A DNA stretch of 64,000 nt from Galbula dea (Eukaryota; Chordata; Aves; Piciformes; Galbulidae). Positions within the stretch are counted from its first letter, which is position 1. The number at the start of each line of letters is the position of its first letter. Positions 46,801-61,800 of the stretch are shown here, in pieces. A model generated the notes under the pieces. That model ran no database searches and had not been told where the DNA came from. It was given only the letters and a program-made list of their open reading frames with translations. The stretch lies in contig VWZX01006814.1 of the NCBI GenBank assembly GCA_013399015.1, positions 1,054,001-1,118,000 of the forward strand. Direction: 5' to 3'. The position numbers were made by a program, and so were the translations under genes.

Positions 46801-49592
46801 ATGAAAAAACTGTGGTGCATGTGATCACGACTTGATTATGTTTAAAATGAATAAAAGGATTATCAAAAGTAGGTTTATGACAAAAACTTCCAAGAATTAA
46901 TTTTGAGAAATCATACCTATGTCTAAATAAAAAAGTAAGCTTGAGCACACACTGATAATGTAGCTCCCTGATGATCCAGGCAGGAGAGATGATGGAAGAT
47001 AATTCTGGCTCCTTTCTGATCCCTGTGTGTGACCTTTCTTCCTATGGAAGAAATGTCATGCACATCATGTATTGAGAGACAATACATGTCCAGGGCATGC
47101 TCCAACTTGGATAGAGGTCAATGAAATTAAAAGCATTCTTTGGTTCAAAAATACAGATAAACAAGGTCTGTTGGGACCTCAGGATCTTGCTCTTGGGAAA
47201 TTCACAGGTTGTTTTTAACATTTAGCTGTCTTTAATCTGTATCCCAAGCAAGGAGAAAAAGTCTTCTGGACACCTGTGGGTTTTTATGTCCCCCCAGAAG
47301 ATACTCTCTGAACAGACACTAACACATGGAAAATCCCTTTGTTTCTCTCTGAATCTGTCCGTTGAGCTCCAGTTTCAATAGTGGAAAAATAGCTGGAACA
47401 AAAGAAGTAAGGAGCTTTCTAACGTCACCAAAACCTATCCAGAGAAACTGTAGCCCTGCCAAAAATCCAGCTAAGAAATAAGGAGTGTGCAGGATCAGAA
47501 CACCATCATGTAAAACAGAGCAAGATCATTTCCCATTTGCTCTGTTCTCAGCTCTCCAATGTCTTTTTGAACTGATTCCTCTTCCCCCCATAGAGCAATC
47601 ACTAGTAATAATTGCAAGCAATAATAAAAGCAAACATAAGAGAGTAGCAAGAGAGCTAGGAGTGCTGCTGAGATTCCTTAAGTACTCATCAGACACCGAT
47701 ATGGCTCCCAGGTTTCTCCAACTGCAAATGATCTAACAAACTGACAGCCACAATAGGAGATATCAGTCTGATCTGTTGTACACCATGTCTCAATCATTCT
47801 TATTCTTTACTTTCTTGTTTTAAACTTGCATTATAAACCTAACTGTAGCTGCAATCAGACCAACCAGTAATTTCTGTGATTCTAAATTTCCATGTTGAAA
47901 TAACAACCAACAGATTGTAAATAACTGAAAAGGCACCAAAATTTTGCTTAACCTCAGCATACTATATATCCTCCCATATTACAACTGGCTAAAGCTCAGC
48001 ATTTCAAACATTTGGGTTATTCCCAGAGATGAGCAAAATGTTGAAGCTTTGAGGTTTTCCAGAAAGCAGAAGTTTCCAACTTCTAGGTAATACCACAATG
48101 CCTTTGTAAAAGTGCTTGCAATGGATTGGATTACACTGTGGTAACAGAATTGCATGCTATTATGCTGTGAAGCTGAAGTACTGCTCTTGAGCCTCTCAGA
48201 AATGAAGCACAGAAAAGTTCTGTGCAATCAAGACTCGCCTGTGAAAAATAGCAGCTTATTCAGATCAACAGTTCCTCACAGAAAACTTTTCCATTAGAAA
48301 AATACTTCAGTGGCACCCAGTTAGTCCCACAGCAACAGTTTTTCCAGAACTGAAGGTGGTTCTGATGAGAAAGAGGCATATTTAGTCCTGCAAAACCCAC
48401 AGTGAGAAGAGCTAGTGATATGTTTTTGTTCTGCTTTGGTCTTGCCTACTCCAGAACTTCAAATATTTTACTCAACAACTTCTATGTAAAATGAAAAAAT
48501 TTAAAAAAAAGTCTAAAAAAAAAGAGTCTAAACCCAAATGTATTGTGGAACAAATATCTTGGAAGCACTGGAGATGTAAGGCTGTCAGATCCTATGAGAA
48601 GAAGAAACTCAAAAGAACAAACATTTGTGCATTTGCAGAGTTTCATTTTGTAAGAAACACGAAACACCTTACTTTGACTCAAGATCTGTCTTAACACAGG
48701 GTAACTAAATGTGGTGCATAGGCAACTTGTCCCTCAAAAATGGGAAGGGAAGATGTCTGAATTGTATTGATACGAAAACCAACCAACACAAACCTCCCCC
48801 CCCCCATCTCCATTTTGTTAAAATGAGGATGATATTTGCAAATTACCCAGATGCAGTCATCCTTGAACAAAGCCACCATTGTCTAGGAACCTTCCCATTG
48901 CATGAATCCACTACAGGATTCACAGGAACTCTGAAGAGATATTGGTGTGATGCTGAAATCATCCTACTTATGAAGCTAAAAACTTTGAGCTAAAGGGGAA
49001 TTTCCAGCAGTTTTGCTACTCTGAAAAGCTTCTGACATTCAGTTGATCTTATGATGTGAAGTTGATTGTTTCTGACCCCATCCATTAAAGGTCACTGGTT
49101 TGTATTCTCTTTCTTGCTCACTCTGTCTCACACATGCATGCACACACACTAATATTTTCTCTTGTTGTCTGCATATTTTCTGTGGTATAGAGCAAAGCCA
49201 GACACCAGCTCAGTATATATCAGAGGATATGACAACATTCCTGAGAAGGATTATGCTGAAATGTTGCTATCAGTCAACACTTGTAGCATCTCTGGGTATT
49301 TGGTGTTCACTTATCACATTTTTCCTTGGGTTCTGCCAAGTCAGTTGCTATACATCTTGAATCTTCCAAATACATAAGTCATCTGCACTGTCAAGCACTT
49401 CCCAGAGTTACTTTTCCTATGGTAATGTCTTTCATATGAGTTACCCCATTTTTTAGAAGCCATCATCTCATCTTAAACTGCTACTGTGACCAAACATTGA
49501 ATAAGCGTGACTTAAAATGTATAGCATGAACTCTGTAATTAGTTACAATGGCCCAATTAGATTTACAATAAGAATGAAAGACTCCTAAGTTG
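40806..49592. other. Single-copy A+T-rich noncoding DNA
   Basis: Nearly 9 kb with no gene or confident repeat. A C10 run lies at 48796-48805, A-runs near 41859-41878 and 43437-43448, and the 46090-46640 stretch is dense in TAAT-type motifs (see findings). Open frames up to 120 codons are unrecognised. Confidence 0.5.
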
Positions 49593-49835
49593 ATTTCACA
49601 GAATTTCAAGGTTAGAAGAAACCTCTAAGATCAAGTCCAACCTTAAACTTATCACTGTCAACCACTAGACCGTGTCCCTAAGACTAAATCATGTCCCTAA
49701 GTACCTCAGCTATGCACTTTTTAACCAACACCAGGGATGATGACTCCATCACTTCCCTGGGCAGCCTGTGCCAATGCCTAACAACTCTTTCAGTGAAGAC
49801 ATTTTTCCTGATATTTAAACTAAACCTCACAAAGT
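49593..49835 (-). mobile_element. CR1 LINE, 3' segment
   Basis: The plus strand reads TTTCACAGAATTTCAAGGTT, AGAAGAAACCTCTAAGATCA, AGTCCAACCTTAAACTTATC, CACTAGACCGTGTCCCTAAG, CATCACTTCCCTGGGCAGCC and TTTCAGTGAAGACATTTTTC. This is the complement of the CR1 subfamily whose 3' UTR has the TAAGTGCCTCATCTA-type segment. The 5' truncation is near ACTAAACCTC. It is moderately diverged. Confidence 0.92.
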
Positions 49836-52800
49836 GGGGAAGGTATGACTGTTAGAAACACATGGGTTTTAATTAGTCAGGCTCATATTAGATTTGGTTC
49901 TGAATCAGAGCTCTTTTCTCATGAACAGTAATGTTCAGGCTGGATATTGTTTGTCTCTGGATACATATAATTACTGTTTACATTTGCATGCGATGCAGCA
50001 AAGTAAGCAGATGTGCAAAGCACACACTTGTTTCTAATGCAAAGGTATCATAACTGAGGTACAGTCCTGATCTCTTGTGGAGTATTTTACCTTTGGAGGA
50101 TGAAATGGAGATTGCCTTTTTGAGTTGCAGGTGGATAATTTTTCACTAAGTCATGCAGTCAGGAAAATCATTCAAAAAGGAATAATTACAAGCCATGGAG
50201 AGATGATGGGGTTTGTTCTTCATCGATAGATGCCAAATGTCCTTGCATTCAAGATCACTAGACACATCACCACTTAATGGTGCTTAGACAGAAACAGCTT
50301 TTTAAGTTTAACAGAGAAGTAATGTATTGTGGGGTTTAGAGCTAAAACCTACCACAGATGATCATTAGTAGTGCATAAAATACATATTAATCAGGCTTGC
50401 ACTGTCTATTCTTCAATGAACTCACAGACAGTTTATGCAGAACAGTCAGCCTTCTACAAAGTCTCTCCCAACAAGAGGCTTGAAAAATGGCTTTCTTGTG
50501 GACAGTTCTTCCCATAGACTTTTTTCTACTGAAACATTTTACATCAGTGACCAGGATGGAGCACAATACACAGACAGATAAGTTTGATTTGCAAGGAACA
50601 CAACAAAGAACAGGATTATAGTGCATGGCTGTTTTTCCTCTGATAACGTTTTGTTGTTGTGAAGACTTCTTTTTTCCCTTAGCTGTACAGAAACTTCATC
50701 ATCTCATTGAAATGCATCCCACTAAAATATGCTTTATGTTTTGGTGTTTTCTCTGTAGGCTTTCCTATTCTGCTGAAATTTCCCAAGGTTGCCGAACAGC
50801 CTGAGTGAGCTGAACTGAACCAATGGTGCGATTGGTAACACAGGTTTGGGTATGTCTTGACACTTTTTGCTGGTTTTACACAGAGCATCTATTTAAGAGA
50901 CATTCTGACTGAATATTTGTAATATCTCTGTGTCCATGGGCTTCTTTCCTTTAAAGACCTTGCTATTTACTCACTAACACCACCAGCTATAGGTACAGGG
51001 AATTGTGCTTTTCTTTGGATCCATAGGCTTTGCAACATACAGCAATGAGAGAAGTTCAGAGTCAGTTGCACAAATGCTGATGCATTAAGCATGCACAGGG
51101 CTACAAGGTATGATTTTTTAGATGTGATCTTCTGGAAGTCAGAAGGCAAGTACAACGCCCTAGGATATCTAAAATGACACAATGTACTTGTTTATGCAAG
51201 TGAATCCCATCTAAGGTTATTGTAATGCTAATTGGCAACAGGAGAGAAGGAATCTGAGGGAAGGAGATATCTTGGATAAACTTCCTTTCCAGCTGTATAA
51301 AATCCAGACTTTGAACAGACACCATTTGCATCCCATCCCTTCGAACTAGAGAAGATCAAGTTGCAAAATTCAGATTTAACTCAAATCCAGAGATTTGGAG
51401 AAGTTCTTTAATAAAATAGATTCCACAGTCTCTGGTCTTAGTCCTTCCAGACTCCAATTGGTACTATTTATATCTGAATATTTGTTTGGTGCCTTACAGT
51501 GGTTTGAGGCACATCTTAGAGTTAACTCTGGAAATCTGACACTGTCTGACTCTGTACAGTGTCCTCTGGGTCATATAAATTTAATGCTTTCAAATGTTTT
51601 ATCATTGGATATTCCTCTGATTGATGGCACCAATTTCAGAAAGAATTTTCCTACAAGACCAATGCTTTTTTGATCCTCTTAAATGCTGAGGGGTCACATT
51701 AGAGGACAGAAAGGAGAAGTATGCTAATAGTCCATTTCCAGGCTCCTCCCAGAAAAAAAACTCACCATCTTGCATGCCCTTCCCCTTTCACCCATCTAAG
51801 TTTTTAAAATGCAGTCTGTCTTTTATGGTCTTCTGGCATACAATTCTTTCAGGTGAGAAGAACGCATTTCTATTAGCTACTGAGTATCTTCTGCTGAAAA
51901 AGGCACAAGAAAATGTTCCTTGTATCATCATTACTTGCTCCTAGTGTGTGTTTCAAACTCCATGCATCAATGCTGCTGTTCTATCGTAGACTTCATTCAA
52001 GAGGCATTCCTATTGCCAGTAGTGCATGACAATGTCTTATTTTCCCTTTAGTGGAAAGCAGTTGAGGCCAAGCAAACTTCAAAAGCTTTGTTCCTTGCTT
52101 TGTGGTAGATGTGATCTATGCTACCCATAGCTGCATCTTTCTGCTAACTGAATACACGTCACACTGTTTTGGATCATTCTTATGGATTCAGATGAAAAAA
52201 AAATTTACAATTCAAACTAAAAGAGCAATTTTGGGACTCAAAATGTTGTCATTTCTGTTTACTTGAAGACACTTAGGCTTGTCAAAAACCATTGAGAAAG
52301 CAAGCACATCTAGTCTACCATGAGAAAATGTAAATCCTGCTTTGCTACAGATGAAGTAGAGGGTTTCCTTTTCAATATCTGCTATTACAGCAGTTACTAC
52401 AAAATATTTTTTCATCTCTAAAGCTACCGGTCCTACAACGTGCCTCAAGGTCTCTGTGATTAACTAAGCATGCAAATTTTGTCATCCCAGCCTGCCTGCT
52501 CTTACAGCAGCTGCCAGTTCAGGTGATCCATCCCAGGGGAGCTGGCTGTGCTATTTTAACATTCCTCCAAATTTCAAGGGAGAGACCACAGTCATAAAAG
52601 GCTCAGTAAACAGGCTGGAGCTAAAGACAGGAGCTACATTCTGAGATGCAACAGAGAGCACTTACTGTCAGAGTACTCATACCCTTCAAGCTCATTATGT
52701 CTTTTCCCTTATACCCCAGATGAGCAACACAGCCACACTACTTCACTTTATCTCTAGAAGCTAAAGTAGCTTGCCAAAAGTCATCTGAGAATTCCAGTCA

Positions 52801-55800
52801 TGCCTTCATGCCTGCCTGCATTGTCTTTCCTTCAGTCTTTAGGTCGCATTGCTATTTACAATTATCATTAATTCAGTACTTCTCTTTGATGTACAGAACT
52901 TTTCCCTAGGAGGAAGTTTCATTTGCTTTCTAACTTGGTGCTTCCACCAACTCTCAACTTGTCAATGCTCTAACAATCATATCTGTTGTTCTGTATCTCT
53001 AATTTTGAGTAGTTTCATCATTTAGTCTAAATTTCCTTTCTGAGCTTCTCCAGAGACTTCTGATTAAATAAACTCCCATGGAAACAGCTCACATTACTGA
53101 TTAATATGAATACAGTCTTTCTTTTTCTAGCACTTTGTTATTTAATGGATTTTGCTGTTAGTTAGGACTGTGATTGGAAAGTTTCAAAGCTGTGTTCCTT
53201 TTGATGTAGGAAGGGCAGACAAGGCCAGTGGCTGAAGTTTAAGCCCATGAAAGTTGAGTACCTGATTAAAAGTGGGTAGCTGTATTCAAAGAGAAAGTCA
53301 CTGGCCAACACAGAGCTCTGCTTTCCAATCCTCAATAGAGTGGCTACAAATGAAGGGGAAAAAAAACTACCTGAAAACCAGATTTGAGAAATGTAGAAGG
53401 AGTTAGACTCCTTTTCAGATATGTTTTTCCATCTAATACTCTTGCGTGGCTTAAAATTACCCTGACAGAAAAACAATTGAGGTAGCTTTTAAACTAATGA
53501 TATAATCGCATGGATAATTTCCCCTAAATAGCTCAGAGATGTGATTGAATAAATCATATACTATCATGGGAAGCAATTTTCCTCAATGACTTCTACCTGC
53601 TGGATATCACAATGCATTACAGATAGAGTAAAAGCCTTCACCTGAAATCAGATTGAAACTGACTTTGGAGGAAAACTTAAACTCTGAGGGTGAAAGAAGT
53701 ATGAATATATTTAACACTTCTCTCTGATTTGCAGGTTCCATATGCCCCTCCCCACCCAGGCAACTCACTGTGTGAGGCATTCCCATGAGCTGCATGACTT
53801 TCAGCCTGTCTTCACAGGTGTTATTAACTTTAATACAGCCTTTACTGCTCCTTGATATGTTGCACAGCACCTGACAGATGCCTTAACAGTGTTCCCTAGC
53901 ATTAGAATTTTTAGCTTCTCAGGCTGCCAGACTTATTTAACAGCAAAAAATTGCCCCTGCTTATGGGCCAAATCCTGATTTTTGGGGAATTAAAACAGAA
54001 GGCATGATCCATTTTGAAGCAAATGTGAAAATGGCTGAGACACTGAAGCTCAGGTAAAACACTTAATGTAAATTAATTATATCTACAGTGAGTATCTGAT
54101 TCAAAGCTCTTTGAATCCAGAAAATTCCTGCTGATTTTAGTGAAATCTGGAGCAGGTTCTGCAATAGCAATTAGTGCAGCACAATTGATGGCAGATCCAG
54201 ACTACATTACTGGAAGTCACAAACTGGAGTCTGCTGGCTTACATCTAGCATAATGTCTGAACTTTTAGATAATCCTGCACTGAGCTACCTGAAAGATCAA
54301 ACTCCCATTATAAACCACCAGTTGATTTTAAAAGTGATGGAAAACTAGGATTTGACTACTGAGAGACAGCAATATATAAAAACTTTTGTTTGTGCCCATA
54401 AACCTACAAGCCAAATACTACTGGTTTTCTTGAAATATCCTGGACTTAATGCAAATCCTATGCTACATATCTCAGGAAAAGATTCTTCACTGATGCTCCA
54501 AAGTCCACCTCAACATGATAGAAAAGTTTCATAACAACATCCTTCTGGAAGAAGAAATGTATGCTTATTTCCACCCTGTGAGGGCAAAATATACTTATTT
54601 GTACATGTTGATATTCTTTCTGATCTTTGAAAAATTCCCCCAGGGTTTAGTAGTGAAGTGTCATTTTATTTTCGTGATACTTAAATGTCTGTGCTGAACT
54701 TGACTTTTTCCAGATTACAAAGTGTTCCTAAAGATTTTGTCATTAAAGCATAACTAGGTTTTTCTGTCCAGTTTCCAATCCATTTCATACTGGTAAAAGC
54801 TTCCAGACTGCCCTCATTCAAGTCCAATAGCTAACAAAACAGTAGTAAGTATTGTTTTGGTGCCCGAGTGCAAAACACAGCCTTGCCAATAAATTTGGAC
54901 TTGCTTTAGATTGAATTATCCCCTCTTTAGAGGACACATAGTATTTAATGGGATCCAGTCTTTCTCAGGTGGAAACATATTTATTTGTCATCTATTAGGT
55001 TTAAATTCATTGTCTCACTTTCTAATTAATACACATTTTATTATGCATAGCTGTTCCAATCGTTTTCTTAGCCAGCTCAAGGTAGGTGATAACCTTCTGG
55101 ATGATTGTTTTATATACTGCAGAACACCACATACTTTTTTATATATATGCATATACACCTCAGATATTTTTGTCTTCTCTTGCAACTGTCTGTCCAAGCC
55201 AAGCAGCAGAGACCTCACTACATCCTGCTGTAGTTGTCAACTCCCAGAAACCTCTTCTGGGTTTTGTGCTTCTTTTGCCCTGACCAACATACTCAAAGTG
55301 GACAGGGCTGTTGGGCCCAGACCAGGAGAGTCACCTCTGTGACAAACATCCTGCCATGCAACATCACCCTCACCAGCATTTACCCCTATTCTGCCATCCA
55401 CAGACAAGTCTTTTGCAGCTTTGCTGCCCAGGGGAAGTGCTGCTTGTCATATGGATGGAAAACCCTTCAAACTGTAGGTATGGGTTAGCAATCATTGATG
55501 TGTGGTGGTGACCAGATCCATTTCAAATGGAGTAGTGAACTATCCTCCAGTAGAAAAGACTTCTACATCAATCTGCAACAAAGGGCTAAGGGTTAAAAAT
55601 GTGCCTATAAACCAACAGCACCAACTCAAGAATCACACCTGCATTAAGCAAGATACTTATTTAGAAAACAAACAAGCAGGGCACTGTTTGCATTTCCATA
55701 GGCTGAAACAGTAGAAAAAGCTCAAAGGGGCAAGGACAAAAGGTAAATAAACCGACTCATTTTCTGGCAGAAAGAGAGATCAGAAGGCCAAGACAGCTGA

Positions 55801-58800
55801 GCCCAAGGTTTTACAAACTCACCTTTCACGCTGCACATTTCAATGGCTACGACAAAAAAAAACACTACAAACAAGTTTGTGTCTTTGCCAGCTTGCAAGC
55901 TTCATTCCTGGCTATTCTCTTTGAGTCACAAATAAACAGTAATGAATGTTTAGAGGACTTGTCCCAGCAAATACAACCATACAAAAAGTTCCCAGCTATT
56001 TCTTTGTATTTATATTTTTTTCTAATCTTAGCATTTATTTTAGATGACACTTGTTTCCCCCTTAGCTGAGATAGGATATTTTCTTCTTGCCTTTTATCAA
56101 ACTGGCAGGTGGTATTGCTTTAAATTGGGCGTTGCATCGTCAACAAGGCTTTCTCATTTCAGTCCTGAAGAGTCGAGTGGGTGGGTGAGAGCTCATTTCA
56201 CCCTTTATTTACTAAATGCAGATTGGGATTTCAGGAGCAGGAAGAGAAGAGGGGGAAAGGGATGCCCTGGGTGATAATGGGAATGAATGAGAGAGGACAG
56301 CAATAGAACCACATAGCATGAAGCAGGCAGAAATTTATGATGGGGTGATTAGATGTTATCCATCTTCTTGTCTATAAACCATTCCCACAAGCACAGCTTT
56401 CGAATCCACTTTGTCCCCTGTCATGGATCCTTCCCTATTAACAGGTGAAAAGGTGACAGGGGGTTAAGGGGATTTTCCTGGTGGATCTCAGTGCACTGTG
56501 AATGTAGCTAAGGGGGTTACAGATCAGAGGTGAAATATGATTTCAGACTGAAAACCTGGATCCTCCAGTTTCTCTTTCATACAACACCCAGTTTGGGACC
56601 GAGCAATAAGCAGTTTTATGAAGAAAGGAGGGAGACCGCTTGGCTACTCTGATGACCTGCCTAGTTAGTCCTCAGTATCTGCAGGATCCTAACAGCACAT
56701 TAAACAGAAAAGGAGATGAATATAAATTCTTGAGCTTACACTAAAAAAGAGAAAATTTCTGGACAATGTGGATATATGCATATATTTGTTAAGCTGGAAA
56801 TACATAACACTTCATTTGGGAAACAGCCTGTCAGAGAACATTGTGTCTGTCTCAGTAATATATCAACAGTTATCAACCCTGAAATTTTAACATACATTTT
56901 CAAGGCACTTTCTTTTAAGCATGTTCCTTATGATTGTCTGTAAGAGGCTGGCAACTTTAAGTGAAACAATAAAACCACACAGGCTTTGGTGTCCCTTTGT
57001 GCATTTCAACCAATTACTGTCTAGACTCACCTCTATAACATCTAAACACCATATTGAAAATACATTTGTGAGTAACTACAGATGCTGAACAAGCAGGGAA
57101 TTCTGCTGCTTCTGCACATGATCTCCTGCTGCTAGAGCACCAATTAGCCAGAAGGAGGTAAGACGTTTCACTGTCACAAAAATGGAAGCAGATTTCAAGC
57201 ACAGCAACTGTTACTGAAAATTAAGGGGAAGGGGGAGGAAAGGAGACCTGCCTTTGTTTTGCCTTACAGAAGTAATAAAGTAGCATCTTTGGCAACACAG
57301 TGCTGGAAACTAGAGACACTCAATCCAAATTCATGCCAAAATCTTCTTTGTGCTTCTGTACACTGCTTTCTGACAGGTGCCACTAGAACTGGGATGCACA
57401 TGAGTATACTAAAGGAGCCTGTTGCCCATTTTCTTAGTTAGAATGCATATATCTGTCATGGACACTACAAGACACTCAGTCCCCATCTCAAAAGTAATAC
57501 AAAGTTTGTCAAGGTTTGACTTCAAGGCAAGTAAACAATTACACCTAAAAGATTATGATTATGTTTAGCTTTTAATCTGAAGGTGAGCCAGAACAGGCAT
57601 TAAGAGTTCACAGTGATTAGTTGCAAAGATAAGTGAGAGAGGGTTTCCTAAAATTGTCTTAATTTAGACAAGATTATGGGAACAAGGAAGGCCTATGGCT
57701 GAAAGGTCTGTGATACTGTCAGATCTTATACCACATCAACATCTAGAAAGATTCAGGTACATGTATTGTGAGGAATGTCAAAAGAATCCAGGTAGATGAG
57801 ATGTCATGACAGGCAGAGAAATTCACTTAAAAAAAAAAAACAAAACAAAACCACAAAAAACCTAAAAATCAGCCCAGAAAACAATAAACAAACCTGGATG
57901 CCACAGAAAACCAGCAATGCTAAAGATAAAAATGAAATAATAAACACTTGCTAACAAATATTTAAAATAGCAAAACAAAATGTTTTTTCACCTATTTCAA
58001 AACTTAGAGTTATCCTGTTATGCGTAAGAGAGGCACAGAGCTGATATACATGTACAAGAGAGCTGCAAGGGCACTCCACTCAGTTCAGACTGGCTTCTGG
58101 AGAAAGCTCTCATCTGTATTCTGGTCAGAAAACTTTCTTTTTCCAAGTCTGGAAAAGCTGTATGCAGAAAAACAAAGGAGTGGGATAAGATTTCTCCCCA
58201 GAGTTCACAATACTCTGTGCATTGATACTGGCCTTCCTCTGCCACCCCAAACTTCTATTTACATTCTACTTTGATTACATAGAGTCACTGGTTGAACTGG
58301 TGGTTATCCCACAAAGTTGTCTTAGCCAGGGACTCTTGAATTTTAACAGAACTCTTAGCAGAAAGTGATGCTTCCCAATGGCAAGAAGGAAACAAAAGCA
58401 CAAAGGCAGGTTAGTATATGTAATGTACCAAGGAATTAGACAGGACACGCGACAGAGGAATCTCTTCATGAGTGGCTCATGCCCTGGAGAGACTAAGCAG
58501 TTTCGAGACAGTGGGAGATCCTTTGTAAGAGTCTTTAAGAGATAACATATGCTCCTGTAATAGCTGAGTTAAAAAAAGGCCACTCAGCTACTCAGAGTGA
58601 GATGACAGCAGCAAACCAGTTTGGCCCTTTCTCCATTTTTCTTTGTTGAGCTCTCATCTCCCACGTTCACTGACTACCAGTAGTAACACTGAACACCGTT
58701 GCCTCTCATCACAACGACCCAGAGCCTGAGCTCTCTGAGCAAGGAACTGTCTGTCCTGGCCATTAATAAAGTCTATTCAGATGAAGGCTAAATTTCTCCT

Positions 58801-61800
58801 GAAATTGCAAAGAGCCAGCCATATTTTTTAGAATTTGTCCCAGAGCTAAGATGACTCATTGTTACCAAATTCATCAACACCCACTTCCTTCCTCCTCTTG
58901 ACATCTTTAGGACCCTCTTAGAAACTGCCAAGGAAAAAAAACCCCAGTGCCTCAGCTAACAATGTTTCCAATTCAGAATGTGAAGGATTTCATCACAATA
59001 TGTTTTAACATAGTGTTGCCCAACAATGATTTACATATGCATTCCTATAACAAAGCAGATAATTTTCCATTCAGAAAACAGCTGCCTTACACATGCTATT
59101 TTACAGGGATTGAGCTTTTAAACTGATGTATTTCCACAGGAGAGAAAAACAGTCAGAAAGATACCATTTAATGAGCACAAACCCATTACAGATGCAATCC
59201 TCAGGAGAAACACAATAGGATATACTTATACTGGTGTGCCATTTCTTCAATGATGATGGAGCAATACCTCTTGACACCAACTGAGGATCTGATCCTGTTA
59301 ACCTTCATTGACTCAGACATGCATTTCCCAAAGCACTTCACTAACTGGAGAAATAAAACGCAGCTAAGACTGGAAGATGAGGATGTAGCTCTTGAGGAAA
59401 AGGTGGGCAAAGGGAAACTATAGGCTGACTTTCTGTTCACCTCTGAAATGGCAATTCAGTGGCACAGCTCAAACACACAGAAGACAAATATGAGCTGCCT
59501 CTTATTGCTGACCTTTGCAAATTCTGTGGTCTTTGTCATCTCCTAAACAAAAGCACAGTGTGCACCTGACATTCTCAAACAGAGTAACCGTTCTCAGCCT
59601 CATCTCCTCTGTAGCAGTCCTTCTAACACTTTAACACTGCTAAGTGTTCCCAGGGCAACACCTCTGGTATCCTTTAAGGCCCTGCAGTATCTAGTTCACT
59701 AAAGAGAACTTTAGTAGTTAGCCCCATGCATCTGGATTTAGGGAAGACAAAGACATGTAGTGACCTGTGTTAGATCTCCATTAGGTGGCTTGTGCAGAGA
59801 TTTGGAACTCCCCTAAAGTATATACGATTGCCTCCAACTTTGGATGGGCTTTTAGGGACAGAAAGGCATGAGATAGATACAGGTCATCTTTGGACCCCGG
59901 GCACATCAGCTGTCATCTATGCAACTCATTCTACATGTCAACTTTTTTAGTTACAAAGATGAAAGTGGATTCAAAAATCCCAAATCTTTCTCCAAACACA
60001 TTCATCAGATGTCTCTGTCACCAGGAAGCACCCACAACACAAGCATAAAGCTTCCACTTTACAAAGACTTTCTAAATCAATTACAAATACCTACTTTTGT
60101 AAGTAATCACCAGGTAAAACTTCGAGATTAAATATAAGAGCTGAATAAAGCAAGAACTGTGTTTTACAAAAACTTCATTTCTAGCCTCCAGATAATTTGT
60201 GAGAAAGAAGAGACTAGACACAAAAAAGATACAAGGGAGAAAACAAGAAGAAATACAGACAGATTTGCTCAGAATCATGTGGAAGTGGCAAGACTAAAAA
60301 GAGAACTGAGGAGGTCTCTCAGTTTTTAGAGGACCACTGAGCCATACAATCTCATTATTATTTAACAGCCACAACTTGCAGCAGGTAATGATACCAAAGC
60401 TCCTGTTTTCAGGTGTTTTAGCAGGACACTCACAGACTTTTAATGTTTTCTTAGCTGAGGACTACATATGATAAACAGAAACACTGCAGTCTACCACACA
60501 GAACATACCAGCCACATTTAGAACACCCTCAACCACAGGACTGCAAATAAACACTGAGAGCAGGTAATCAAAGATGATTGTTGATTTTTCTACCATGAAA
60601 GTCTTCCTCTCAGTATAAGCTAATGGGCAAACCACAGTTACTTTCACTTTAAATTGGGGTTTTTTGGTATTTTCTTTTTTCCTTACACCACTACAAGAAG
60701 AGATTGTATGGGTGTTAAGTTTTAATATAAGGTATGTCTCAGAACCCGTTCATCTGAGGGAACAAGGTCTTTTCTAATTTCAGCATCAGTCTGTAAGCAA
60801 ATAGCTCTAGGTTAATAAATCTGGTTTATTGTGATGCTATATTTTTTCCCCCTTCACAGTCTTGTTTGTGCATCAGGGAGTAACAGCAGTTTAATCTCAC
60901 AGTCTACCAAAATAAAGTATGTTCATAATGTCAGTTAACAGCCTAGGAAAATGTTTTCCCTTGTTATGAGGAGCACACCAGTGTGCAGTATAACCAGAGC
61001 TAAAAAAAAAAATAAATAAAAATCTCTGTGTCTCCTGAAATGGATTTTGGTTTCCTCTCTTTTTAAGAACAATAACCATATCAGACTTTGTTCTGACATC
61101 TCAATGCATTCAGCATACAGATTGTCATTAGAACTCTAACAATGATAACTTTTCCATTATAAAACCAGCCTGGTGATTTGTTATGGAAATCCAGACCAAG
61201 AAACAAGGCCAGAGTGTGATGTTGCCCATCTTCCTCCTCCTATCCAGAGCTTTAAAGACAATCTACTTGCCTTGCTATGGAGAGATAATGAAAGGGTAGG
61301 GGAACACTGCCAAGACACAGCTCCTCAAAAGTCATTAGCAATGGAACATTATGAAGGTTCCCTCTGCTAGCCGAGAATATTTTTCTTTCACCCACCTTTG
61401 ATAGCTGGTATTTTCAAGATACCTTGCTATCTAAAATTAAGATACAGACTTATCCCAAGTATTGACTTACCTCCACAGTGCTGGAGGGACACAGGATTTA
61501 TTGAAAATAATGCAGACATGCAGCCTTCCCTTTGTCATGGCAAAACAGACTTCTGCACACACTAAAAAGGAAAGGAAAACAACTTCATACACACAGGCTC
61601 AACACAAGAATTGCTTCCAACAGCAATAGATACATTCCAAATAACACAAGAAATTCCACGTAACCCTGTAAAACTATCATTTGAAGCCCAGAGATAACTA
61701 GAGTCACCAAAGCATTATTCCATTTCATATATCATTCCATACTTCCTTAGTATGGAACATCAATATTTTACAGCTACTTAAAGTCCTATTTAGCATATAC

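Noticed and set aside
52735..52790. MIR-like core (AAGTAGCTTGCCAAAAGTCATC)
   Set aside because: About 22 bp of resemblance to the MIR core is too little without profile support.
54911..55342. 143-codon plus-strand open frame with several overlapping frames up to 55.5 kb
   Set aside because: Overlapping open frames in different phases indicate low stop density rather than coding; no domain recognised.
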